Assembly: GCF_000948985.2 (NCBI RefSeq)
Contig: NZ_CP059734.1
Coordinates: 868,001-932,000 of the forward strand
Length of the DNA stretch: 64,000 nucleotides
Source: Thalassomonas viridans
GTDB lineage: Bacteria > Pseudomonadota > Gammaproteobacteria > Enterobacterales > Alteromonadaceae
Direction: 5' to 3'
Shown: in pieces, positions 16,186-26,451 of the stretch
How positions within the stretch are numbered: position 1 is the stretch's first letter
How the letters are laid out: each line of letters opens with the position of its first letter
Notes under the pieces: model-generated
What the model was told of the DNA's origin: nothing
Seen by the model: only the letters and a program-made list of their open reading frames with translations
The model's database searches: none
Program-made: the position numbers and the translations under genes

Positions 16186-19176
16186 ATGATGATGAATAAT
16201 ATCACTAAGTTGTCTTTTGTAATGATTATGGCATTTGTTTCCTGTGAGGTTTTAGCCGCTAAAGAATGCGAAGTTCATATGCAGGTGCAAAGTCAATGGA
16301 ACGGCGGTTATATGGCTGCTGTAGTTGTGAGGAATACCGGGGATGAAGTAATTGATAACTGGTCATTAGACTGGGTTTGGCCTTCTGACCAGCAAATTAC
16401 CTATTCATGGAATGCAGCTGTTAACCAGCAAGCGAATAATGTTTATGCAGAAGGAACGGGGAACTTTACGGCCATTCCCGTTGGCCAGGCGCAATCTTTC
16501 GGATTTAATATCGACTTTTCCGGTGGTGAAATGACGCCCGAATTCATTAATGCCAGCTGTAGTTCGGCGAGTTCGGGCACAGACCCTGTGTTGCCGCCAA
16601 CCGAACCTTCTGATTCGACTATTGTCGCATCGCTGGATAATTTTAATATGATGCTGGGAACGCAAACAATTAACCCCGGTTATTCTTTTACCGACGACGG
16701 AAGCCTGGTTGAAACGGCGAAGGCCATTCGTGCCATGGGATCGAACTTATTAAAAATTGCCCTGTCGACGTCACAATATCCGGAGCTTAATGGGCAGGGG
16801 CTGGAGTACCAGTTTAAGCGCATTGTGGCAGAGATCCCTGAATTTCGGCAGGTATTGGCCATGGACTTTTCGTATTATATGCTGTGGGTTGAAGACTCCG
16901 GCTCCTGGATGGACAATCAGGGCATGTCGGAGGATGAGTTAACCTGGCAGTACGATAAAATTTATGACTTAACAAAATATCTACTGACTCAATATAACGG
17001 AACCGGTAAGACGTTTATGTTGGGCAACTGGGAAGGCGACTGGAATTTTATACAAGACGCCGACGGCGTTCGCGATGTTAATAACAGTGTTGCCAACCCC
17101 CAGCGTATTCAGGGTTTAATCGATTGGCTCAACATTCGGCAAAAAGCGGTTGATGACGCCAAGGCCAGTGTGGCTCATAACAATGTGAATGTACTCCATT
17201 ACGTTGAAGTTAACCGGGTAGCGGATGCAATAGCAGGTAAAGCGCGTATTACCAATACGGTGCTGCCTTATGTTAATGTCGATCTGGTATCTTATTCCGC
17301 CTACGATGTTACTACCGAAGAACGCCATGCCGATTTCAATACCATGCGTACCGAACTGACCGGCGCCTTAGACTTTATCGAATCGAAATTGCCTGATAAA
17401 GAAGGCATACCTTTTAATAAAAGGGTTTTTATTGGCGAGTATGGTTTTGCTGAATCCTGGTTCAGCGACTGGGGGGAGCGTTCCGGTGAAGTTCAGGACG
17501 ACCTTTCGCGCAATGTTGTTAAAGCGGCCCTGGATTGGGGGACGCCATTTGTACTGAATTGGCAAATGTACGGTAATGAATACGACAGTTATATGGGAGA
17601 TTATAAAGGTTACTGGTTGATAGATAACAAAAATACTAAAAAGCCAATTTATTATACCTTCAGCGAGTTTTATGCGCAGGCACAAGCATACTTAGTCGAA
17701 TATCAAAATGCCTATAATCGCTTGCCGAGCGAAGAGGAATATAGAGTTAAGGCATTGTCGCTATTGGAGGCGGACACGGAAACGGCGCCTCTTCCTGTTG
17801 AGCCACCCCCTTCGGTGCAGGGGAGCTGCGAAGCCGTATATAGTGTGCAAAGTGACTGGGGAAACGGCATGATGGCGAATGTTGCTATTCGTAATACCGG
17901 TGATACTGCAGTTTCAGACTGGCAGGTTCAATGGACATGGCCTGAAAACCACCAGATAGTGAATCAATGGAATGAAGCTGTTGAGCAGTCGGGGCAATTG
18001 GTTAGCGTGGACAGTCAAACAGTGATCCCCGCAGGCGAAACCCGGGCCTTTGGTTTTATTGCAAATTACAGCGGAGATAATTTTTTCCCTGAGGTTCAGG
18101 TTTCCTGTACATCGGGTAAGGAGGGGGGGAACTCGCCTGATGATGATGCGGGGCATTCGGTTAAGCTTTGGTTTGTAGGTGATTCTATTACCTATGGCAT
18201 GGCTTCACTGCCGCACAGCTCACAGGGGTTTCGCTCGCAAATTTGGCAAAATATGCTGGATGCCGGAAACGGAGCATCAAACTTTCCGTTGACTGTCACA
18301 GATAATGCGGAAATTGTACAATTTAGCTATGCCGGTAATCCCCTGACCAGTGTGGGGACGGTGAGCGGCCCGTCAGGCGAGGGGGATTTGTCTCTGCGAA
18401 GCGGCAATTATTGGCATTCGGGTATACCGGGTGCGACGATAAGTGATCAATTGTGCTTTTTAGATCCCAAAGGACACTCGGTTGCCAACGGTTATAACTT
18501 TGATAGTTGTTCGGCTGCTATCGCGAATTTTAATGGGCTGCTGGCGCCATCTTGTCGAGAATCAGCCGACAGTAATGGCTGGCTGGAAAATCCAAACTGT
18601 ACGCTAATGCAGAGTATTTCACCTGACGACGCCCTGGTGATCCCGCTACAGCTGGGCACCAATGATATTACGTTTTTAAGCAGCAGCGGTGCTATTGACT
18701 GCCGATACCAGCCGACTGACGCAAGCCAAACCGCGCAACGTTTGGATCAAGTCGTTTCGTCCTTGTTGTCAGCAGAAGATTTTGCTGACGACAGCACTTT
18801 GCTTGGCAAGATATATAACCGCCTTAAGGCCATGGGCGTAGCACATGAACGTATTGCCTTTGTAGTGTCAATGATCCCTAAACGCACCTCGTTGGACGGA
18901 CAAGATCCCGATAATCATTGCACCGATTATTACAATGCCCGTTTAAACGCTCACGTACAGGCTCTAGCTTCGTCGTTGAATATTGTCTGGGCGGATCAGG
19001 GAAATATAGTGCCAATGGGAGATTCGGTGCATCCGTCTACTGCGGAGCATAAAGTAATGGCATGTAACTTGTTGTATGGATATAACTTGGCTTTTGCTGA
19101 AGACTTTATCTGCCCTGTTCCTGCCGGTATGCCTGATAATGGGTTGTTGAACGCAATCGAGCGCGTTTCTAATTAG
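16186..19176 (+). CDS. Secreted multidomain enzyme: CBM2 - glycosidase-like - CBM2 - SGNH esterase
   Basis: A 996-residue exported protein. The signal peptide (NNITKLSFVMIMAFVSCEVLAA) precedes a CBM2 module (residues 25-125) with paired Cys and exposed Trp (VQSQWNGGYMA, WSLDWVWPSDQQ). Residues 150-510 form a TIM-barrel-like hydrolase region (MDFSYYMLW, MLGNWEGDWNFI, HYVEVNRVAD, FIGEYGFAESW, FVLNWQMYGNEY); the Glu in GNWEGDW and GEYGF are candidate catalytic acids. A second CBM2 follows (545-645). An SGNH/GDSL esterase (660-980) has block I GDSITYG, block III LGTND and block V DSVHPS. The substrate is presumably an acetylated plant or algal polysaccharide. ATG 16186 has an ideal GAGGAG; upstream in-frame sequence back to 15895 is not part of the protein. 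Confidence 0.85.
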   Translation: MMMNNITKLSFVMIMAFVSCEVLAAKECEVHMQVQSQWNGGYMAAVVVRNTGDEVIDNWSLDWVWPSDQQITYSWNAAVNQQANNVYAEGTGNFTAIPVGQAQSFGFNIDFSGGEMTPEFINASCSSASSGTDPVLPPTEPSDSTIVASLDNFNMMLGTQTINPGYSFTDDGSLVETAKAIRAMGSNLLKIALSTSQYPELNGQGLEYQFKRIVAEIPEFRQVLAMDFSYYMLWVEDSGSWMDNQGMSEDELTWQYDKIYDLTKYLLTQYNGTGKTFMLGNWEGDWNFIQDADGVRDVNNSVANPQRIQGLIDWLNIRQKAVDDAKASVAHNNVNVLHYVEVNRVADAIAGKARITNTVLPYVNVDLVSYSAYDVTTEERHADFNTMRTELTGALDFIESKLPDKEGIPFNKRVFIGEYGFAESWFSDWGERSGEVQDDLSRNVVKAALDWGTPFVLNWQMYGNEYDSYMGDYKGYWLIDNKNTKKPIYYTFSEFYAQAQAYLVEYQNAYNRLPSEEEYRVKALSLLEADTETAPLPVEPPPSVQGSCEAVYSVQSDWGNGMMANVAIRNTGDTAVSDWQVQWTWPENHQIVNQWNEAVEQSGQLVSVDSQTVIPAGETRAFGFIANYSGDNFFPEVQVSCTSGKEGGNSPDDDAGHSVKLWFVGDSITYGMASLPHSSQGFRSQIWQNMLDAGNGASNFPLTVTDNAEIVQFSYAGNPLTSVGTVSGPSGEGDLSLRSGNYWHSGIPGATISDQLCFLDPKGHSVANGYNFDSCSAAIANFNGLLAPSCRESADSNGWLENPNCTLMQSISPDDALVIPLQLGTNDITFLSSSGAIDCRYQPTDASQTAQRLDQVVSSLLSAEDFADDSTLLGKIYNRLKAMGVAHERIAFVVSMIPKRTSLDGQDPDNHCTDYYNARLNAHVQALASSLNIVWADQGNIVPMGDSVHPSTAEHKVMACNLLYGYNLAFAEDFICPVPAGMPDNGLLNAIERVSN

Positions 19177-19191
19177 TTTTTGAAGAGTTTT

Positions 19192-19229
19192 GCCGTGATG
19201 TGGCGAGTTTTCCCGCACACGGCTCAAGT
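19192..19229 (+). terminator. Possible terminator after the CBM2 enzyme
   Basis: An imperfect hairpin (GCCGTGatgTGGCG ... CCCGCACACGGC) is followed by a short T-rich run (TTTTCTT). It is positioned 15 bp after the stop codon. The stem is interrupted, so the call is moderate. Confidence 0.4.
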
Positions 19230-19577
19230 TTTCTTAAACCAGGTGATTTGACTCGGCAGCGCTGAAGAGTGAAGATATTCTCCGGACTTTGTCTTCAAAA
19301 TAATCAAAATATACCGCATCATCAGGACTGACCTGAACTGGCAGTGATTCATTTTTCAACGATACTTGTTAGCTTCGGATTGAGCCAAGTTTTTTTATGT
19401 TCAAATCGATTTGTCATGAGGTTGTTCATTGTTGTAACCCTTTAAGCCGCAACTTTCGGGCAAGCACAACAAATGCCAGACAATCCCAAGATGAACCTAA
19501 CATTACAAATATTTAATTTAGTAATTCATATAAATATCTGTAACAATAAAATTTTGAAAAGTATTCAAGCTATACCA

Positions 19578-20270
19578 TTGAAAATATTAATAATTGAAGA
19601 CAATATTGAAATAAATACCTACATATGTAACGGTCTTCGTCAGGCGGGGCACTCGGTTAATGGTGTTACCGATGGCAACAAAGCCCTGATTGAGGCTTCC
19701 CATGGCCACTATGATGTACTGGTTATTGACCGGGTATTGCCTGGCTTGGATGGCCTTAGCATAATCAAGGCATTACGCGCTATGGGGAAAAGAACACCTT
19801 CTTTAATGTTAAGCGCACTTATCGACGTTGCTCATCGTGTTGAAGGTTTAAGGGCAGGAGCTGATGATTACTTGAGTAAGCCTTTTTATTTTAGTGAATT
19901 GCTCGCGCGAATAGAGTCTTTAAATCGCCGTAATTTACCCGTGCAGCAGGATACTGTTCTGCAAGTGGACAGCCTGCAGCTTGATCTATTAGGGCGTCAG
20001 GTAAAGCGTGGGCAACGTATAATAGAATTATTGCCGCGAGAATATACTTTACTTGAATACCTGATGAAACATTCAGGGCAGGTAGTCACGCGTACAATGC
20101 TGCTAGAGACCCTGTGGGGGTTTAATTTCGATCCTCAAACGAACATTGTCGATGTGCACATCTCCCGCATTCGAAAAAAAATTGATGGTCCGACAGACAA
20201 GCCTCTGCTGCATACGGTGAGAGGGGTCGGATATGTCATTCGAGCTAAATCCTGTTCTCCGCCGCCGTGA
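19578..20270 (+). CDS. OmpR/CusR-type response regulator
   Basis: A 230-residue two-domain regulator. The receiver has LIIEDN acidic residues, the phosphoacceptor Asp in VLVIDRVLPGLDG (about residue 49), Ser in SALIDVAHRV and Lys in YLSKPF. The C-terminal winged helix contains LLPREYTLLEYLMKHSGQVVT and DVHISRIRKKID. It resembles CusR/PcoR-type regulators. The start is uncertain: TTG 19578 aligns with the family (LKILIIEDN), while ATG 19473 would add 35 unlikely residues. The usual partner kinase should follow and overlap, but only a 26-codon remnant is seen, so this regulator is an orphan. The two Reg_prop kinases at 40.5 and 60.4 kb are possible partners by inference. Confidence 0.85.
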   Translation: MKILIIEDNIEINTYICNGLRQAGHSVNGVTDGNKALIEASHGHYDVLVIDRVLPGLDGLSIIKALRAMGKRTPSLMLSALIDVAHRVEGLRAGADDYLSKPFYFSELLARIESLNRRNLPVQQDTVLQVDSLQLDLLGRQVKRGQRIIELLPREYTLLEYLMKHSGQVVTRTMLLETLWGFNFDPQTNIVDVHISRIRKKIDGPTDKPLLHTVRGVGYVIRAKSCSPPP

Positions 20271-20313
20271 GCCCACACGGCAAGCATTTCTCGAATGTTT
20301 GCATTTTCGCTGA
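20233..20313 (+). pseudogene. Vestigial sensor kinase start overlapping the response regulator
   Basis: In OmpR-type operons the kinase often starts inside the regulator's last codons. Here ATG 20233 opens a frame MSFELNPVLRRREPTRQAFL then a stop after 26 codons, and the sequence beyond does not resume a kinase. The overlap geometry suggests that a kinase gene was lost by deletion. A chance frame cannot be excluded. Confidence 0.35.
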
Positions 20314-20526
20314 AATAGCCACAGTGCAAAGGAGCAATAGTGCCATTTTTCCTGGTTTTTAGGTTTACCCATCGTTAAGCTGTTCCAAAGGCTTATCTTA
20401 ACGCAGAGCGGGTCTGCGCTTATTTAAGAGTCGACTGGTCCAAGTAAAACGGAAGCGTTGAAGAATGAAATCCGCAAACTCGGAATAACCTAAATTTCAG
20501 CTAGTTTTATCAGAAAAATGACGGTT

Positions 20527-20778
20527 TCATTGACACTCTTCAGATGTGCTAATCTTTTCTTCAATATGCCTGTCAATTAATGCATGGCGCATTAAAGAAG
20601 GCACCATTGGCAGCTTGTTTTCAGGCAATTTACACTCCTGATGTGCATTAATTTTTTGCACTTCAGACTTTCTCTCTGCAGAGAATCTGTTTATAGAACT
20701 TTTCCGTTGGCAACGGGTCTTTGACTCAATAACTGTTCCTAATAGATCACTTGAAGAAGAGATTGTTGCTTGCCTCAA
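20527..20778 (-). CDS. Small uncharacterised protein
   Basis: An 83-residue frame on the minus strand starting at TTG 20778. The frame extends upstream through a hydrophobic stretch (SGVLAIITTCFYVSSL) that could be a signal anchor, preceded by AAGGAG, but no standard start codon is found there. The C-terminal part is charged (CKLPENKLPMVPS, LIDRHIEEKISTSEE). It may be a real exported small protein with an unusual start, or a decayed gene. Confidence 0.3.
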   Translation of the reverse strand: MRQATISSSSDLLGTVIESKTRCQRKSSINRFSAERKSEVQKINAHQECKLPENKLPMVPSLMRHALIDRHIEEKISTSEECQ

Positions 20779-21150
20779 ACTACTGACATAAAAGCAAGTG
20801 GTAATTATGGCAAGTACCCCAGAAATATTTCCAGAATAAATCTCCTTGAGGCCATAGTGGGGCTGTATTAAGGATAGCTATGTAGAGCGTGTTTTTCAGT
20901 TAATCAAACTTAGGAGGACTCTTTTGGTTTGGTTCTTTTGCCCACTATATATGTCTTCTTTTGCTTTTTACCGCCCCTTGCTCTGAGTAGCTTCAAAAAT
21001 TGAGGTTAAAATAAAAACAAAAAAACGGAGCCCGTGTCCAATATGCAATAGAAATAATCATGATGCTAATAAAAATTGAGTTCTCACTGAACAAAAAAAC
21101 AATTGCATAAATATAAGAAAATAACCCCAATTAACCACTAAGGAAAATAT
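20779..21150. other. Intergenic region before the 21151 gene
   Basis: About 370 bases, AT-rich on the right. Apart from the possible N-terminal extension of the minus-strand small gene, nothing recognisable was seen. Confidence 0.4.
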
Positions 21151-21642
21151 ATGAATACCTCGATTAATACCCCGGCCCAGGCCCCGGCCCAGACCACGGC
21201 CCAGACCCCGGCCCAGACCCAGACCCTCCGGCAGGTTCAGCCTCAGCCTCAGATACTTGATCACAATTTAAGTAAATTTCGTAGTGTTGGCGGCCCCTTA
21301 ACAGCGCCAACGCTGACTATACAAGCACTCGAACAGGATCAGGGAACGAATGAAGATAAGATCGAGCCGACAACATATTTAAAGCCAGGAAATATGCCGA
21401 TTCAAAACAATTACTATAAGGGAGTCGATGAACAAATAACAGGTTTACTTACACAAGCCTGGGCAGAGTTTCAACCTGAAGAGCGAGAAGAGATTACAAC
21501 GAAAATGAATGAGCAGGATTTAAAGCCAATAGATGCGTTCAGAACTGCGCACAAGTTACTTGACCCAAATAGTAATGGCAGGAATTTAATCGATTATGCT
21601 TTAACATTAGTCAGGACCCAGGGAACTCAATGGAGGCGATAA
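21151..21642 (+). CDS. Small candidate T3SS effector with Pro-Ala-Gln repeats
   Basis: A 163-residue hydrophilic protein with AAGGAA before the ATG. Residues 6-26 are a tandem Pro-Ala-Gln-Thr repeat, followed by a further disordered Gln/Pro stretch to residue 45. Residues 75-160 look helical (EQITGLLTQAWAEFQPEER, LIDYALTLVRTQG). There is no signal peptide or membrane segment. Its N-terminal composition resembles the other effector candidates here, which is the only basis for the functional suggestion. It stands alone. Confidence 0.5.
   Translation: MNTSINTPAQAPAQTTAQTPAQTQTLRQVQPQPQILDHNLSKFRSVGGPLTAPTLTIQALEQDQGTNEDKIEPTTYLKPGNMPIQNNYYKGVDEQITGLLTQAWAEFQPEEREEITTKMNEQDLKPIDAFRTAHKLLDPNSNGRNLIDYALTLVRTQGTQWRR
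21168..21225 (+). repeat. Tandem 12-bp CCGGCCCAGRCC repeat
   Basis: Four to five near-identical 12-bp units encode Pro-Ala-Gln-Ala/Thr at the N-terminus of the small effector candidate. The GC-rich repeat sits in an AT-rich gene. Confidence 0.85.
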
Positions 21643-21725
21643 GGCGAATTACTGTATATAAGGTTTAAGTTTAGAAATCTGAATTTAATCCGGGTTACTA
21701 CATTTGAACTTAAATCTTTTGTAGC

Positions 21726-21839
21726 TTAAACGCCCTTAATAGCAATGAGCGTCTCCTGTGGGACTCTGCCGCAGCAGATTTTTCCCTGAAGGAGATACTC
21801 ATTGTTATAGTATTCAAGCCACTCATCCAGAGCTTTTGC
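21726..21839 (-). pseudogene. IS481-type transposase C-terminal fragment
   Basis: The minus strand encodes KALDEWLEYYNNEYLLQGK then ICCGRVPQETLIAIKGV and a stop. The YNNE-x-x-x-QGKxCCGRxPxET pattern is the C-terminal end of IS481/IS3-type integrase-core transposases. Upstream the frame is lost. A short relic. Confidence 0.75.
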
Positions 21840-24360
<2,521 letters not shown>

Positions 24361-24412
24361 CTGCTCTGGCGAATGTTGAACAACCAGTAATAATACACCT
24401 GAACTCAGGTTA

Positions 24413-24450
24413 ATAAATGCCGGTTAACTTATGTGACCGGCATTTATGTT
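24413..24450 (+). terminator. Rho-independent-like terminator after the M4 protease
   Basis: A perfect 12-bp stem (ATAAATGCCGGT / ACCGGCATTTAT) with an 11-nt loop starts 52 bp after the stop codon. The trailing sequence GTTAT is only weakly T-rich. Confidence 0.6.
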
Positions 24451-25024
24451 ATACCCGGCTTTATGTTATAACCGGCAAGCTGAGTAAAAAGTGCCGTTGC
24501 GGAACCGGCGGATTAACCGACAGAAATGTTCTACCTGTCCGGCGATGATGGCGGATAACGGCCGTTGTTTGTAACAATGCCGGCAAGCTAAGCACTAACT
24601 TTAGCGTTTGGCCGGCCTGCCGGGTATGTAAAAAACTGAAAACTTCATGATATTCCGGCTCTTTTATGGCTTTAAGCTATCGCTTATGTTGTCTGGCAAT
24701 TTTTCCTGTTTTCAAACCTGTCTGAACCGTCATTCATTTGTCTGGAGAGTCAGGCTGCGCCAAATTAAAATTATTATTTATCAATGCTTTAGCTGTTGGT
24801 GGAAATCTTAAAAATTAATGCTTTTTGCTATTGATATATCCCAAATATTGTACTATAGGTTAATAGCCACTCACGTTAACTACGGAGGTATTTTAAGCGA
24901 AGACAATTCACAGCCGTTAACTTGATAAACAAGTTGGCAAACAAGCAAGTAAACAAGGCGCTATCCTCAGGTGCTCACAACACCCGAAGATAGCTAACCA
25001 CAAAAGATATTGAGGATATCTATT
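24451..25024. other. Intergenic region without recognisable genes
   Basis: About 570 bases. Two GCCGGCAAGCT-type repeats (near 24472 and 24580) are visible, but no gene is. A promoter for the 25025-25538 pair is expected toward the right. Confidence 0.4.
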
Positions 25025-25231
25025 ATGGCTATAGTTAATGATATGCCAGAGTTTCACTCGGTTAAAGTTTTTGTAACAAAAAACACACCTCCCCGCCGCC
25101 GGCACGGTTTTGTTAATACCCGTAATGCCGGTATCAATCCACCCCACGGCTTTACCGGCGCTATTAGTGCCGGCGGTTTTATCTGTGGCTATTTGCCGTT
25201 AACCTTCGCAGGAGGACAAGCTCATGTCTGA
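25025..25231 (+). CDS. Small uncharacterised protein, upstream partner
   Basis: A 68-residue protein starting MAIVNDMPEFHSVKVFVTKN, with GAGG before ATG 25025. It is basic in the middle (TPPRRRHGFVN) and rich in Gly and aromatic residues toward the end. The last 8 bases overlap the start of the next gene, which has a perfect AGGAGG, so the two are probably co-translated. No family is recognised. Confidence 0.5.
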   Translation: MAIVNDMPEFHSVKVFVTKNTPPRRRHGFVNTRNAGINPPHGFTGAISAGGFICGYLPLTFAGGQAHV

Positions 25232-25538
25232 ATCAACCCCGGCCCCGCAAAATGAAGCGGCCAGAAGGAAAGCCCAGCTGTCGGCGCTGGTCGATTTGAC
25301 CGACGACTTCTCAAAATTCCATGAGGAATGCGCCTTTCTCTGCGACGCTTTTGCCGCCGTCGCCCAGGAGCCGGAGTGCATCAGCGAGGAAACCAGCGAA
25401 GGCATACGCCACCTGAGCTATTGGCTTAAGTGTCAGGCAAAGGAGTATTACCAGCGAATTGACCAGCTTTACAAGGAAGCCTACAGCCACAACAAGCAAG
25501 CCGAAATAAAGGAAAGTAAGGAGGATGAACAGCATTGA
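25224..25538 (+). CDS. Small helical protein of unknown function
   Basis: A 104-residue acidic helical protein with a perfect AGGAGG site. The core (DLTDDFSKFHEECAFLCDAF, IRHLSYWLKCQAKEYYQRID) looks like a helix bundle similar to phage- or plasmid-associated small proteins of the XAC0095 type, but the match is not secure. It overlaps the 25025 gene by 8 bp, and a strong terminator follows 10 bp after the stop. Together they form a two-gene unit. Confidence 0.6.
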   Translation: MSESTPAPQNEAARRKAQLSALVDLTDDFSKFHEECAFLCDAFAAVAQEPECISEETSEGIRHLSYWLKCQAKEYYQRIDQLYKEAYSHNKQAEIKESKEDEQH

Positions 25539-25547
25539 TACTTTACT

Positions 25548-25596
25548 GATGCCAGCCAGTGTTTAGCTGGCTGGCATCGGCAACTTGCGGTTTTTT
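25548..25596 (+). terminator. Rho-independent terminator
   Basis: A perfect 12-bp stem (GATGCCAGCCAG / CTGGCTGGCATC) with a 7-nt loop is followed shortly by TTTTTT at 25591-25596. It ends the 25025-25538 unit. Confidence 0.8.
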
Positions 25597-25894
25597 ATTA
25601 AGGCAGAGCAATAATTTTTAACATCATTAACCGTCGTCAGCGCCCGGAGCCAGGTTTTAGCCCCGCGGCTATGGGGCAGCCTGCGCTGTAGGTATGAGCA
25701 AATCACTCCTATTTTTCATAGCAACAAAGCTGCCGGTGTTGTTTCAAACCCCCTGAGTATGAAAGAGCAGCAGCCAATACCAAGTGTTTGGCATACGCGG
25801 GGCCATTGAGATCACCCGTGCCGGCCGCTGCCCGGCTTTGTGAATAAGTTGAAAGAATTCTTTTAAAACCAATAGATTGCCAAAAGGTTGTGAT

Positions 25895-26128
25895 ATGCCT
25901 GAAAACCCGTTTGAACAAAAAGATATGGAAGCATTGATCGCACTGAAATATCTCCCTGCCTTTAGTATGAAATTTGACACTAAGGTAATACAGCGTGAAT
26001 TAAAGATCACTTACAGCCGGGCCAAGTGCCTGCAGGAAGCTGCAATAGCAAGCGGTTTACTTATTCGCGATCAACATTTTGATAATGTTACTCATTTTCA
26101 TATCAGGGGTATAGGCCGCAGTTCCTGA
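25895..26128 (+). CDS. Small FtsK-gamma-like winged-helix protein
   Basis: A 77-residue protein. Residues 28-55 (DTKVIQRELKITYSRAKCLQ then EAAIASGLL) follow the pattern of the FtsK gamma DNA-binding winged helix (Q-R-x-[FL]-x-I-x-Y-x-R-A-x-x-[IL]). Stand-alone forms occur in chromosomes and on mobile elements and presumably bind DNA. ATG 25895 is used; an upstream TTG 25877 is less likely. It is a single gene with no visible partner. Confidence 0.55.
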   Translation: MPENPFEQKDMEALIALKYLPAFSMKFDTKVIQRELKITYSRAKCLQEAAIASGLLIRDQHFDNVTHFHIRGIGRSS

Positions 26129-26451
26129 GTACAAGTTCTGGAGCACTAGTTCTGAGTACAGCTGCTGGGTGCAGGAGCGTGAGCTTATTCTGTTGAAGCG
26201 CCATGGTGCTGTTAAAAAGTTAATACAGCATAGGTAATGTGCAGTGCCGTTTCCGGCTTGTGTGTTCATTGGAATGCTTTATTCAGAGCAAGGCGCAAAC
26301 CGGTAGCAGCGGCGGACGAGTAAGGCTAGCCGGTAAAATATCAGCGCTGTTACGGAGCCTGTTTAAGGCGGCTTGTTGGCCTGGGCCGTAATATGAATCG
26401 ACGTTTGAATTCCCCTAGCCGGGACGAGCAACCTGACGGAGCATAAACACA
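26129..26451. other. Intergenic region upstream of the glutamate synthase-like gene
   Basis: About 320 bases with no gene seen. The left side holds short GTTCTGAGTAC-like direct repeats (26126-26160). Confidence 0.4.

Noticed and set aside
19473..19577. ATG 19473 as start of the response regulator
   Set aside because: It adds 35 AT-rich residues that are not part of receiver domains; the family start aligns with TTG 19578.
24917..25147. Minus-strand 76-codon frame opposite the 25025 gene
   Set aside because: No ribosome site and low-complexity composition; the plus-strand pair has AGGAGG and a terminator.
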